The notes under the pieces were generated by a model. That model worked only from the letters and a program-made list of their open reading frames with translations. It was not told where the DNA came from and ran no database searches. A stretch of DNA of 64,000 bases from Methanomicrobium mobile BP (GTDB lineage: Archaea > Halobacteriota > Methanomicrobia > Methanomicrobiales > Methanomicrobiaceae), in contig NZ_JOMF01000006.1 in NCBI RefSeq assembly GCF_000711215.1, forward strand, positions 124,001 to 188,000, given 5' to 3'. The first letter of the stretch is position 1. The number at the start of each line of letters is the position of its first letter. A program made the translations under genes and the position numbers. Below, piece by piece: positions 25,584 to 34,629 of the stretch.

Positions 25584-27293
25584 TCAGTTGGTTGCATCGA
25601 CCTCGATTGCACGCGGGTTGTGCATGTGCTCGTCAAATACCTTGTAGTTCTCGAGTCCTACGGAGTAGTACTTTGCGAACTTCTCGTGGATATCACGCTC
25701 GACAATTGCGTTCTCCTTAACCTTGACATCGGTCCAGACCGTGTACTTGGGTGTCGTAGCAATGACAACACCGTTCTCGACAACCATGACGCCGTCCTTG
25801 AACGTGTATGCGGTCTCCGAGAATGCCTTCTCGATAAGCTCCGGATCTTTGGGCATCTTCTCGGGGTTGATGTCGTAGATTGCAATGTTTGCGTTCGTTC
25901 CCTCTTTGAGTGAACCGTACATGTTGGAGATACCCATACACTTTGCGGGACCTGCACGGGTCATCTGTGCAATCTCGTAGAGTGAAAGCTCTCTGTCCAT
26001 GGACTCGAGCTGGGTTGCCGCAATAACCTTCTCGGACCACTTGAACGAGTGGAGGAGGTCGTCACGTGCCTTCTTTGACATGAGCCATTTAATTACACGC
26101 GGGTAACGTGTGAACGGACCGGCGTTCGGGTGGTCGGTTGTCAGGTGGCATCTCATGTGGTCTTTTGCAAGGAGTGCAAGCTCAAGACCGATTGCCCACT
26201 GAATGTCGCAGACCTTGATGTTCTTGTCGTAGACATACGGAACGATACCGGCTGCTGTCTCAAGCTCGACATCGGTGTTTGCCCACTTCAGGTTGTTAAG
26301 TCTGTTGAGGTGGAACTCGAACGGACCGTCTGCGGTCATTGTCGTTGTCTCGTCAAGCGTAACGAAACCGACATCGAATGAGATGTTGTCGTGTGCATTG
26401 ACGTAGTCCATGACCTTCTTTGATCCCGACTCGAAGTCTGCCCATGTTGTTCCGTCGTATGAGTGGAACTGGAGGTGAGTGTTGTGCAGGACAACATCGC
26501 GACCGAATTTGTTGTTCGGCTTGATACCCTCGGCAAGCTTGAGTGTGTCAAGTGTCGTGGTGTAGTTGCCCGGGTTTCCGAGGTTGTTGGGGTGGACGTG
26601 CAGACAGTGCGGCAGTCCGAGGAGCTCGTTGGTCTCCATCTGTCCCTTTACAATCTCCGCGGGTGTGATATCGAAGTACGGTACGGGGTCGTGAATTGTC
26701 GTACAGTTCATACCCCAGCCCCATGCTTCGGTTCCGCCTGGGTTGACGCACTTGATACCGAAACCTTTTGTGGCGTTAAGGAGCCATGCCGTGTATGCAG
26801 CGTTGTTCTCAAGCTCTCTGTTCTTTAAGTACTCGAGCTGGAACCAGTTGTTACCCATAACGGGCATTGCCGCGATATCGACGATAGGTGTATCTCTGAT
26901 CTCTTCGTGAACGTGAGGTGCGTGAAGAGGAGGCATTGCCGCTTCGTTAAGGAAGCTGTATCCCATACGTGCGTATGCATATCCGGTTGCGAATGTGCTC
27001 GGCACCGAGAATCCCATCTCGACTCTTGTGTTTCCGACCTTTGTGCGGCTTCTGAAGAGTTTATCCTCAGGGCGCATTAAGCGTCCGACATTGACCTTTG
27101 GTCCGACACAGTGTGTGTGAATATCGACACCGCCGGCCATAACGGTCTTACCCGATGCATCGATTGTCTTTCCGCCTTTAACTTCGGAAGCTTCGACGAT
27201 CTTGCCGTCTTTGATACCGATATCTTTTTTGTCGCCTTTGATTCCTGTAAGAGGGTCAAATACGAATCCGTTTTTGATAATGTAATCGCTCAT
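25584..27293 (-). CDS. fwdA: FwdA, formylmethanofuran dehydrogenase subunit A (set 2)
   Basis: A 569-residue amidohydrolase subunit that forms formylmethanofuran from formate. Metal ligands are His59 and His61 (DIHTH), the carboxylated Lys176 (NATKGFGIK), CLHVHPNNLG, and Asp in LTTDHPNAGPF. It overlaps fwdB by four bases (ATGA). It is paralogous to fmdA of set 1, of nearly equal length, and keeps the canonical TTDHPN. Confidence 0.97.
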   Translation of the reverse strand: MSDYIIKNGFVFDPLTGIKGDKKDIGIKDGKIVEASEVKGGKTIDASGKTVMAGGVDIHTHCVGPKVNVGRLMRPEDKLFRSRTKVGNTRVEMGFSVPSTFATGYAYARMGYSFLNEAAMPPLHAPHVHEEIRDTPIVDIAAMPVMGNNWFQLEYLKNRELENNAAYTAWLLNATKGFGIKCVNPGGTEAWGWGMNCTTIHDPVPYFDITPAEIVKGQMETNELLGLPHCLHVHPNNLGNPGNYTTTLDTLKLAEGIKPNNKFGRDVVLHNTHLQFHSYDGTTWADFESGSKKVMDYVNAHDNISFDVGFVTLDETTTMTADGPFEFHLNRLNNLKWANTDVELETAAGIVPYVYDKNIKVCDIQWAIGLELALLAKDHMRCHLTTDHPNAGPFTRYPRVIKWLMSKKARDDLLHSFKWSEKVIAATQLESMDRELSLYEIAQMTRAGPAKCMGISNMYGSLKEGTNANIAIYDINPEKMPKDPELIEKAFSETAYTFKDGVMVVENGVVIATTPKYTVWTDVKVKENAIVERDIHEKFAKYYSVGLENYKVFDEHMHNPRAIEVDATN

Positions 27294-28624
27294 ATGAATC
27301 CTTCTCCCTCCAGCTCAACCATGCGTTCATAGACCGCATCAAGGAACTCTTCATCTGACGGGACACCCGCAGGTGCGTCAACGACTTTTCTGTACTGAAT
27401 CGGGACGTTATCCATACGATATACAATACCGCCGTCATCGACACCGCAGATCTTTACGGGGACGTGAAGGTCGGAGATCTCGCTTGCCATGTTGCGGCTC
27501 GGGTCGATTGTGATGAACGGGTGCTTCTTTAAGTGCTGTACTGCGGGAATCGGGAAGTGTGCTCCTGCATCGGTTCCGATGTTGATGAATGCATCAATCT
27601 CGTCACGCATTGCAAGATCGACCGAACTGGTCTCTCCCGGGTTCATGTGAACCATTGTCTTCTTTGTCAGGTCGAGACAGTACGGGAATCCGAACTGCCA
27701 TGACCAGACCGCTCCGGGACCTGTGATGTTGTAGTGTCCGCGCATTGCCATGATTGTACACTTTGTGAACTCGTTGAGGTCGCGTGTAAGCGAGATGGCA
27801 ATATCGATGTTGTGGTTGCGTCCGTCGGAGTGGCAGAGACCCATACCGTAGAAGAAGTTGCAGAAACGTGCGTTCTTCATTACTTCGGCTACTTCGAGGA
27901 TGGTCTCTTTCGGGATGTTTGCGACTACGTCGGGGATATCGTCGGCGTGTCCGTGGCAGACCATACGGAATGCATCGAACAGCTCGTAGTCGTGTCCCTG
28001 CCTGACCTGCAGGTAGTAGTCGGCAACACGTCCGGTATCAGTGAATCTCGGGTCGATTACAATGACTGTCCTGGACTTGTGTCCCTTACCGGTGAAGAAA
28101 CCGCGGGGGAAGATTGCATATCTCGACATGTGACGCGGGTGTGCGTGTGCCGGGTTTGATCCCCAGTAGACGATTACGTCTGCACGGTTCTTGACTTCAC
28201 CGAGCGTACAGGACGGGTATCCGTTATCGAAGATTGCAAGGAATGAACTTCCGTGACAGATTGAAGCACAGTTGTCGAGACAGCCGCCGGCTCTCTCCAT
28301 GACACGTGCCGCTGCAGCGTGACCTTCGCAGTTTGTTGAACCGAATCCGTACATCAACGGTTTCTTTGCTTTGAGGAGTGTCTTTGCTGTAAAGTCGATT
28401 GCCTCTTTAAAGCTGACATCCTTCATTGTGCCATCGGGCTGGCGCATGCGTGGAAGTTTGATACGTCCGTCGTGGTCTCCGCCGTGCATAAAGATCTGTG
28501 TTCCGATTGCACATACGTTCTTGACCTCCAGGACTCTCTTTCCGTCATCGGAAACAGTTACCTCTACATCGTCACAGCAGGCACCACAGTATGGACATCC
28601 TACGTTTTTGATTACTTTCGGCAT
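27290..28624 (-). CDS. fwdB: FwdB, formylmethanofuran dehydrogenase catalytic subunit B (set 2)
   Basis: Catalytic Mo/W-bis-pterin subunit of 444 residues. Cluster cysteines are Cys10, Cys13, Cys17 and Cys38. The metal-ligand cysteine is Cys123 in NCASICHGSS, so this is a cysteine rather than a selenocysteine enzyme. YWGSNPAHAHPRHMSRYAIFPRGFF follows. Here D is a separate gene upstream, unlike the fused set 1. Confidence 0.97.
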   Translation of the reverse strand: MPKVIKNVGCPYCGACCDDVEVTVSDDGKRVLEVKNVCAIGTQIFMHGGDHDGRIKLPRMRQPDGTMKDVSFKEAIDFTAKTLLKAKKPLMYGFGSTNCEGHAAAARVMERAGGCLDNCASICHGSSFLAIFDNGYPSCTLGEVKNRADVIVYWGSNPAHAHPRHMSRYAIFPRGFFTGKGHKSRTVIVIDPRFTDTGRVADYYLQVRQGHDYELFDAFRMVCHGHADDIPDVVANIPKETILEVAEVMKNARFCNFFYGMGLCHSDGRNHNIDIAISLTRDLNEFTKCTIMAMRGHYNITGPGAVWSWQFGFPYCLDLTKKTMVHMNPGETSSVDLAMRDEIDAFINIGTDAGAHFPIPAVQHLKKHPFITIDPSRNMASEISDLHVPVKICGVDDGGIVYRMDNVPIQYRKVVDAPAGVPSDEEFLDAVYERMVELEGEGFI

Positions 28625-28629
28625 TTAAA

Positions 28630-29043
28630 TCACTCGTTACCTTCTTTCCAAAGACCTACAGCACCCTGAACACACTCAAGAGCTGACTTGATGCGCTCAA
28701 ACGGTGCGGGTTCAATATATACGGGGAAACCGCTGTACTGCGGTTCGCCCGTTGACTGTGTTCTCGGCGGAACAACCTGATTTGCCCAGACACCCTGACG
28801 GATGTGGCAAAGTCCTCTGTAACATGTCTGACGTGCGACAACGGCTTTTACGATTACTTCGCCGCTCTCGCTTGTTACTTTTACATTGGTGTTAGGGGTG
28901 ATACCAAGTGCCTTGATATCGTCCTCATTCATCTCAACGAGAGAACATGCTTCAAAGTATTCCTTGGAAGGTTTTCCAATCTCCATTGCAATACCTTCCT
29001 CAATGGAACGCTGGGTTATCATGTTCAATAATATCTTTGCCAT
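28630..29043 (-). CDS. fwdD: FwdD, formylmethanofuran dehydrogenase subunit D (set 2)
   Basis: A 137-residue molybdopterin dinucleotide-binding subunit, MAKILLNMITQRSIEEG, with VKVTSESGEVIVKAVV and GLCHIRQGVWANQVVPPRT. It completes the active site of FwdB. It sits between mvhD and fwdB, with gaps of nine and five bases, in the joined hdr-fwd operon. Confidence 0.95.
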   Translation of the reverse strand: MAKILLNMITQRSIEEGIAMEIGKPSKEYFEACSLVEMNEDDIKALGITPNTNVKVTSESGEVIVKAVVARQTCYRGLCHIRQGVWANQVVPPRTQSTGEPQYSGFPVYIEPAPFERIKSALECVQGAVGLWKEGNE

Positions 29044-29052
29044 ATTCTCAAT

Positions 29053-29469
29053 TCACCTGTTAAATGGGCTTGGACCAAGTTCTTTTATTGTGTTAATGAC
29101 GTCGTTCATGACAACTCCCCACTTTGCACCCTCGGATGCCGAGACGAATGTCATTCTGAGTCTCTTATCGTTAACACCTATGTTCTTCAGGACATTCTTC
29201 ATGAGGAACATGCGTTTTGCGCATTTGTAGTTGCCCTCAAGATAGTGGCAGTCACCAAAGTGACAGCCCGATACCAGTACACCGTCTGCTCCGTCGTTGA
29301 ATGCCTTCATTATGAAGAGGGGATCGACACGACCCGTACACATTACACGTATTGCACGAATGTCGGGGGGATACTGAATACGGGCACCGCCAGCAAGATC
29401 GGCACCGGCATATGAACACCAGTTACAGATGATTGCTACAATTTTAGGGTTCCATCCTTCATCTGCCAT
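29053..29469 (-). CDS. mvhD: MvhD, iron-sulfur linker between Hdr and its electron donor
   Basis: A 138-residue [2Fe-2S] protein that passes electrons from the hydrogenase or formate dehydrogenase to HdrA. Cysteines appear in IICNWCSYAGADLAG, VMCTGRVDP, SGCHFGDCHY and NYKCAKR, the MvhD/FlpD pattern. Its ATG shares one base with the hdrA stop. Neither MvhA/G nor FdhA/B is encoded in the window, so the partner must be elsewhere. Confidence 0.95.
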   Translation of the reverse strand: MADEGWNPKIVAIICNWCSYAGADLAGGARIQYPPDIRAIRVMCTGRVDPLFIMKAFNDGADGVLVSGCHFGDCHYLEGNYKCAKRMFLMKNVLKNIGVNDKRLRMTFVSASEGAKWGVVMNDVINTIKELGPSPFNR

Positions 29470-31499
29470 TACTGTTCACCTCCGAGTCCGCCAAGAAGAA
29501 ATGCATCAATCTGAGCGCAGATCTGGGGACTGGTGAAGTGCTGCATCTTGATTGCGCCACCCGGACAATATCCGCCGCAGGTACCGCAGCCTTTACATTT
29601 TGCTTCGGTTACTGTCATAACCTGTCTGCCATCGTCAAGTGACTTCAGTGAAAGCGCCTTGTACGGACACTGGGGAATACACATTCCGCATCCTGCACAG
29701 AGCGACTCGACACACTGTGCGAAGTAAGGCTCAAGCTCTACTTCACCCTTGTGGATCGGGATACTTGCAGCGGATGCCGCTCCTTCGGCCTGACCGACCG
29801 TGTCGGGGATATCTTTCGGTCCCTGACAGACACCGGCAAGGAAGATACCTGCAGTTGTGGTGCCGCACGGGTTCAGCTTCGGGTGAGCTTCAAGGTACCA
29901 TCCGTCCTGCGACTTGGAGATACCGAACATCTGACGAATGTGCTCGGCGTCTGCCTTGGGTTTGATAGCCGCCGCAAGGACAACAATGTCACACTCTACT
30001 GTAACAGGTCTGCCTAAGAGTGTGTCCTCTGCCTTTACATAGATATTCTTTGTGACAGGGTCTTCCTGCAGTGATGCTACGCGACCGCGGATGAACTTTG
30101 CACCCTCGTTCTGGATACGGTAGTAGAACTCCTCGTACATCTTACCGAATGACCTGATATCCATGTAGAATATGTAAGGTACACAGCCCGGAATCTTTTC
30201 CATGACCTGGTGAGCGTGCTTGAGCGAGTACATACAACAGAATCTCGAACAGTAGGGCTTTGAAGAACCGCCTGTGTTGTCACGCGATCCCGCACAGAGT
30301 ACGAAACCGACTTTCATCGGTGTTACACCGTCGGACGGGCGGATTAAGTGACCGCCGGTAGGTCCTGATGCACAGATTAAGCGCTCGAACTCGAGACCGG
30401 TGATGACGTTCTCGTATCTCTTGTAACCCCATTCGGTCTTGTCTTCGATCGGGATTAAATCGTAACCTGTTGCGAGGATTACACAACCGACTTTAACCTT
30501 CTCGAACGTGTCAACCATGTCGAGGTCGATTGCAGCCTTCTCGGGTCCGCAGATCTCTTTACAGAGTCCGCACTTTACACATGCATCGAAGTCGATTGTG
30601 TACTGGAGAGGTACAACCTGCGGGTGGTAAATGTAGATTGCCTTTCTCGGAGCCATTCCGAACTCGAACGGGTTGGGCTTGATTACGGGACAGACCGATG
30701 TACAGTCACCGCAACCGTTACAGCCGGAGCCTTTGAGGCCTGCAGCTTCCATCTCGGCAGCGTTTCTGGTTCCGCGTGCTTTTCTTCTGAGCGTAATCTC
30801 GAAGTTTCCGATGTAACCTTCAACGGACTCGACTTCGGTGTAGCTCTTGAGGATGATGTTGGGGTGACGTCCGGCATCCACCATCTTCGGTGATAAGATA
30901 CACTGCGAACAGTCGAGTGTCGGGAAGGTCTTATCGAGCTGTGACATTCTGCCGCCGATACTGGGGGTCTGCTCGATGAGGTATGTCTTGATACCTGCGC
31001 TTGCAAGATCGAGTGATGCCTGAATACCTCCGACACCGCCTCCGACGACCATTGCCGCGTGCTCTACGGGTACGCTCTTGGGTGTAAGGTCTTCGAGGAG
31101 TCTTGCTTTCGCAACCGCGATTCTGACCTGATCTTTTGCCTTTGCCGTTGCACCGTCCCAGTCGTGCATGTGAACCCATGAGTTCTGGTCACGGATGTTT
31201 GCCATCTCGAAGCGGAACTCGTTGAGTCCTCCTTCTCTGGTTGCAATCCTGAATGTCGGCTCGTGCAGACGGGGCGTACATGCCGCAACTACAACGCCTG
31301 TGAGTTTGTGCTCGGCGATTGCCTCTTTGATCATGGTCTGACCAGGGGTCGAACACATGTACTGGTAATCTTTTGCAACGATTACATTGGGGAGGGTCTG
31401 AGCATACTTTACGACATCGGCAACAGAGAGTGAACCTGCAATGTTGGTACCGCAGTGGCAAATAAACACTCCAATTCTTGGGGTCTGATCTTCTACCAT
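29469..31499 (-). CDS. hdrA: HdrA, heterodisulfide reductase subunit A (flavin bifurcating subunit)
   Basis: HdrA carries the FAD that splits electrons between ferredoxin and the heterodisulfide. From MVEDQTPRIGVFICHCG it has 676 residues. The N-terminal domain has CGTNIAG and CTPRLHEPTF. The FAD site is VVGGGVGGIQASLDLA near 145, followed by LDCSQCILSPKMVDAGRHPNI. Four cluster motifs are visible: CNGCGDCTSVCP, CVKCGLCKEICG, CAGCGMCIPQCP and CKGCGTCGGYCP. An ATG three codons upstream abuts the AAGGAGG, so the ATG at 31499, eight bases from it, is preferred. Confidence 0.96.
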   Translation of the reverse strand: MVEDQTPRIGVFICHCGTNIAGSLSVADVVKYAQTLPNVIVAKDYQYMCSTPGQTMIKEAIAEHKLTGVVVAACTPRLHEPTFRIATREGGLNEFRFEMANIRDQNSWVHMHDWDGATAKAKDQVRIAVAKARLLEDLTPKSVPVEHAAMVVGGGVGGIQASLDLASAGIKTYLIEQTPSIGGRMSQLDKTFPTLDCSQCILSPKMVDAGRHPNIILKSYTEVESVEGYIGNFEITLRRKARGTRNAAEMEAAGLKGSGCNGCGDCTSVCPVIKPNPFEFGMAPRKAIYIYHPQVVPLQYTIDFDACVKCGLCKEICGPEKAAIDLDMVDTFEKVKVGCVILATGYDLIPIEDKTEWGYKRYENVITGLEFERLICASGPTGGHLIRPSDGVTPMKVGFVLCAGSRDNTGGSSKPYCSRFCCMYSLKHAHQVMEKIPGCVPYIFYMDIRSFGKMYEEFYYRIQNEGAKFIRGRVASLQEDPVTKNIYVKAEDTLLGRPVTVECDIVVLAAAIKPKADAEHIRQMFGISKSQDGWYLEAHPKLNPCGTTTAGIFLAGVCQGPKDIPDTVGQAEGAASAASIPIHKGEVELEPYFAQCVESLCAGCGMCIPQCPYKALSLKSLDDGRQVMTVTEAKCKGCGTCGGYCPGGAIKMQHFTSPQICAQIDAFLLGGLGGEQ

Positions 31500-31513
31500 T
31501 TTTTTCATCCTCC

Positions 31514-32419
31514 TTACTGAATCTTCTCCAGGAACGATGTACAGTCGACTGCATGAAGGTCGATTGCAAGTTCCGCGGGTGTCATTCCCTGTGCAAGTCC
31601 TAACAGTTCGTTGAAGTGAAGGATCGGCAGGTTGTATTTCTTACCGAAGTTCTGTGCGATCTCAACCTGACCGCGGTCGAACTGAAGCTGACAGAACGGA
31701 CAGACTTCCGTTAATGCGTCTGCTCCCGCTTCCTTAATGTTGATTAACTTCTCGTTTGTGATATCGAGTGCGTGAAGGAGATCGTATCCGCGGACACCGC
31801 CGCCCGCACCGCAGCACTGCATCTTGTTGCGGTACTGAACGGGCTCCGCACCGAGTGCGCCTACGAGCTCTTCAAGCCACATCGGGTTTTCGGTGTCGCC
31901 GAAGTGACGGTCTTTCTGCGGCTTCATCAGGTGGCATCCGTAGTGGACGGCAACCTTTGTGCCCGTAAGAGGTCTTGTGACGCTGTCTGCGACCTTCTTT
32001 ACACCGCAGATCTTGTCGTCGTAGTAAAGTTCGGCAAGGTGCCAGACGTTGATTGTTCCTTTGTACTGCATGTCAATCTCGGCAAGGACCTCGTTTACGC
32101 CGTCGCGAAGTTCATCGTTGTGCTTTAATTTGTGGTTGACTTCCCAGATTGACTTGTAACAACCGTTACAGATGAGAGCAATGTCTTTACCCATCTCTTC
32201 TGCAAGACAGAGGTTTCTTGCCGCCATTGCATACCAGACGTTTAAATCTATTGAACCGAATGCACCAGGTGCCGGACAGCAGCTTGCTCCCTTGAGCGGA
32301 AGAAGCTCTATTCCTAATTTTGCACTTGTCTTGATTGCGGATGCTTCACATCCCGGGTAACGGTTCGGTGCAATACAACCAAGGAAGAATGCATATGAGT
32401 GTTCCATGTGTGTAGCCAT
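31514..32419 (-). CDS. hdrB: HdrB, heterodisulfide reductase catalytic subunit B
   Basis: HdrB cleaves the CoM-S-S-CoB disulfide on two noncubane [4Fe-4S] clusters. The 301-residue protein shows both CCG-type domains: ASCCPAPGAFGS, ICNGCYKSIWEVN, then HYGCHLMKPQK, QCCGAGGGVRG and VCPFCQLQFDRGQ. It is six bases after hdrC and 14 bases before hdrA. Confidence 0.96.
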   Translation of the reverse strand: MATHMEHSYAFFLGCIAPNRYPGCEASAIKTSAKLGIELLPLKGASCCPAPGAFGSIDLNVWYAMAARNLCLAEEMGKDIALICNGCYKSIWEVNHKLKHNDELRDGVNEVLAEIDMQYKGTINVWHLAELYYDDKICGVKKVADSVTRPLTGTKVAVHYGCHLMKPQKDRHFGDTENPMWLEELVGALGAEPVQYRNKMQCCGAGGGVRGYDLLHALDITNEKLINIKEAGADALTEVCPFCQLQFDRGQVEIAQNFGKKYNLPILHFNELLGLAQGMTPAELAIDLHAVDCTSFLEKIQ

Positions 32420-32425
32420 ATTAAC

Positions 32426-33004
32426 TTACTCCTCCGAAAGGATGCGGTCTGCTTCCGCTTTCAAGTTGTAGTGATCGATAATCTTCTGAATTCCGGGGAT
32501 ATATTCCGGATATGTGTGGGTTGTCGGAGGATCTCTCGGAAGACCGAGTCTCTCGCGTACGGCACGGTTTGCATCGTTGTTGGGTACGCCGTGTCCCGTC
32601 TTGTAGATCAGCTGAACGGTCTGCAGGAAGTTCTTCGGAACCGCGTGTCCCGTCTTGAATGCAAGGTTTCTCATTGCCATGATGACATCGGTCGGAAGGA
32701 TGTCACGCGGACAGCGGTCGGAACATGAGTAACAGGTTGTACAGAGCCAGAGATCCGGATCCGATAATGCCTCTTCCTCAAGACCGAGTATTGCTCTTCT
32801 CATAAACACACGAATGCGGTATGAACTGCGTGGCGCTGACGGGCATGAACCTGTACAGGTACCACACTGGTAGCACATGTGTGATATTGTGCCACTGAGC
32901 TTCTTGACTTCGGCGCTGAAGTCTTTGTTTGAATCAGTGACGTAGTAATTCCTGTCCCTGAGTTTGTTCTCAAGTTCAGGGTTTCCGTAATTTTTCTCTA
33001 CCAT
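32426..33004 (-). CDS. hdrC: HdrC, heterodisulfide reductase iron-sulfur subunit C
   Basis: A 192-residue ferredoxin-like subunit that carries electrons from HdrA to HdrB. Two [4Fe-4S] motifs are CYQCGTCTGSCPS and CTTCYSCSDRCPR. It is followed by hdrB with a six-base gap and preceded by fwdF with 15 bases. Confidence 0.95.
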   Translation of the reverse strand: MVEKNYGNPELENKLRDRNYYVTDSNKDFSAEVKKLSGTISHMCYQCGTCTGSCPSAPRSSYRIRVFMRRAILGLEEEALSDPDLWLCTTCYSCSDRCPRDILPTDVIMAMRNLAFKTGHAVPKNFLQTVQLIYKTGHGVPNNDANRAVRERLGLPRDPPTTHTYPEYIPGIQKIIDHYNLKAEADRILSEE

Positions 33005-33019
33005 ATGATTTCACCACGG

Positions 33020-34186
33020 TTACAGAGCTTTTACCTGAGCTTTACCGAATACGTCTTTGTCTTCGCGGACTTTGGAAGTTCTCGGTACAAGCAGTTTTGC
33101 TTCAATCTTCTTGAAAAGATCGGTCTTCTTGCCCTTCATGTGGACTGCCGTGCGCTTGAGGACGATTGCGTCTTCACTCGGACATGAGTTGACACAAGCG
33201 CCGCAGAGGACACAGAAGTCTTTGTTGACGGCAATCTTTGCTTCAACTTCGTTGTGCATGTCGGCAGGCGCTTTGGGTGTCGGCATGTAGATTGCATTTG
33301 CAGGACAGACCTCGTAACAGGTTGAACATCCGCCCGGGCATTTCGACGGGTTGAATGTAATCTCTCCCTCGAAGATCTTGTTTACCGTGATTGCTTCGGT
33401 CGGGCAGCTGATTGCGCACCAGCGGCACGTACAGCATTCTTCGGATTCGATCTCGACTAAACCGCTGTTGTTGAGCTTCTTCTCAATCTTGCCGCGCTTG
33501 ACCTCGATTGCCTCGTTCGGACAGATTGACTGACAGATCTGACAACCGTCGCAGAAGTCCTTGTTCCAGATGACTTCGCCGTCGAGGACACCCGTCTCGG
33601 GTGTGAACGGCTTTCTGACAACGTCGATTGCCTGACAGATTTCGCCGCAGAGACCGCAGTATGTACACTTCTCGTCGTTGCAGGTGAATTCCGTATTTGC
33701 GTTGACTGCCTCGGCTTTCTTGAGGCCAAAAATGTCCGTACCTTCAAAGAGCGGTACGTCGCGGATGATTGCTTCACGCGGGCAAACATCCTCACAGGTT
33801 GTACACTGTGAGCATTTCTCATGGTCAATCTCGGTAACCATGTCGTAGACGGGGAATCCTTCCTTCTCGAGGATCGGGAGTTTTGCTTCGCCGTCGATCT
33901 CAAGGCTCATTGCATTGAACGGGCACATTACCACACATACACCACAGTATGAGCATTTTGTCTCGTCAACCTGAATCGGTGAGCCGTATTCGATTGCACC
34001 CCTGCGGTATGCGCCGACAGGTCCGATGCTAATCGCTTCTTCGGGGCAGGCTTCGGAACAGATGCCGCATCCCGTACACTTGGAGTTATCCTGTACGAGG
34101 TTGTTTACCTGTTTTAAGAGCTTCTGCTCCATTATGGTGAAACAGCCGTCCTGCCTCTTGGAGTACTTTGGAAAAAGCGTATTCAT
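33020..34186 (-). CDS. fwdF: FwdF-type polyferredoxin with eight [4Fe-4S] motifs
   Basis: A 388-residue polyferredoxin. Eight motifs can be counted, starting CTGCGICSEACP, CSYCGVCVVMCP, CSQCTTCEDVCP, CTYCGLCGEIC, CDGCQICQSICP, CTCRWCAISCP, CPGGCSTCYEVCP and CVLCGACVNSCP. FwdF wires Fwd to its electron source and holds multimers together. Here it lies between a small ferredoxin and hdrC, a direct wiring link in the operon. GGAG about ten bases before 34186 supports this ATG; ATG at residue 19 (MEQKLLKQ) is an alternative. Confidence 0.93.
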   Translation of the reverse strand: MNTLFPKYSKRQDGCFTIMEQKLLKQVNNLVQDNSKCTGCGICSEACPEEAISIGPVGAYRRGAIEYGSPIQVDETKCSYCGVCVVMCPFNAMSLEIDGEAKLPILEKEGFPVYDMVTEIDHEKCSQCTTCEDVCPREAIIRDVPLFEGTDIFGLKKAEAVNANTEFTCNDEKCTYCGLCGEICQAIDVVRKPFTPETGVLDGEVIWNKDFCDGCQICQSICPNEAIEVKRGKIEKKLNNSGLVEIESEECCTCRWCAISCPTEAITVNKIFEGEITFNPSKCPGGCSTCYEVCPANAIYMPTPKAPADMHNEVEAKIAVNKDFCVLCGACVNSCPSEDAIVLKRTAVHMKGKKTDLFKKIEAKLLVPRTSKVREDKDVFGKAQVKAL

Positions 34187-34218
34187 GAATTACAACACTC
34201 CTAAAAAATACAATTCGT

Positions 34219-34629
34219 TTATTCCTGTGCTCCGGACTTGGTAAACTCTTTTCTGAGCTCCCAGAACTCGGGGAATTTCTTAAGGCTTGCCTGTCTCTCT
34301 TCGAGAGCTTCGCACTCTTCCTCGTAGTCTCTGATGTCTTCAAGTCCTTCCATAGTGGGATGAGTAAACCTTTCTTCGTTGCGAAGCTGGACCCATTTAC
34401 CCTCCAGGGTGATTACATCGTATGGACATGCTTCGATGCAAATACCGCATCCTGCACAGAGCTCTTCGTCAACGTCAAGAGATCTTGCTCTTCCGTTGAT
34501 GACACAGTAGATCTTGTCAGTAGTGGCAGGATCAACCGTGTTGAGTTCCAATGCATTGACGGGGCATGCAACCACACAATTGTTACATCCTGTACAATTA
34601 TTCATGTTTACATGAACTGCAAATGCCAT
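34219..34629 (-). CDS. FwdG-like ferredoxin with two [4Fe-4S] clusters
   Basis: A 136-residue ferredoxin starting MAFAVHVNMNNC. Motifs are CTGCNNCVVACP near residue 12 and CAGCGICIEACP near 54. An upstream in-frame ATG adds 17 unlikely residues (MRSFYDLLTID). The C-terminal 50 residues are charged and helical (EECEALEERQASLKKFPEFWEL), longer than in a minimal ferredoxin and perhaps a docking helix. It is the first gene of the operon leading into fwdF and hdrCBA, so it probably carries electrons between Hdr and Fwd. Confidence 0.85.
   Translation of the reverse strand: MAFAVHVNMNNCTGCNNCVVACPVNALELNTVDPATTDKIYCVINGRARSLDVDEELCAGCGICIEACPYDVITLEGKWVQLRNEERFTHPTMEGLEDIRDYEEECEALEERQASLKKFPEFWELRKEFTKSGAQE

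Noticed and set aside
27290-28624. Possible selenocysteine site in FwdB
   Set aside because: The metal-ligand position is a normal cysteine codon (Cys123) and no in-frame TGA occurs. Set 1 also has cysteine (Cys258).
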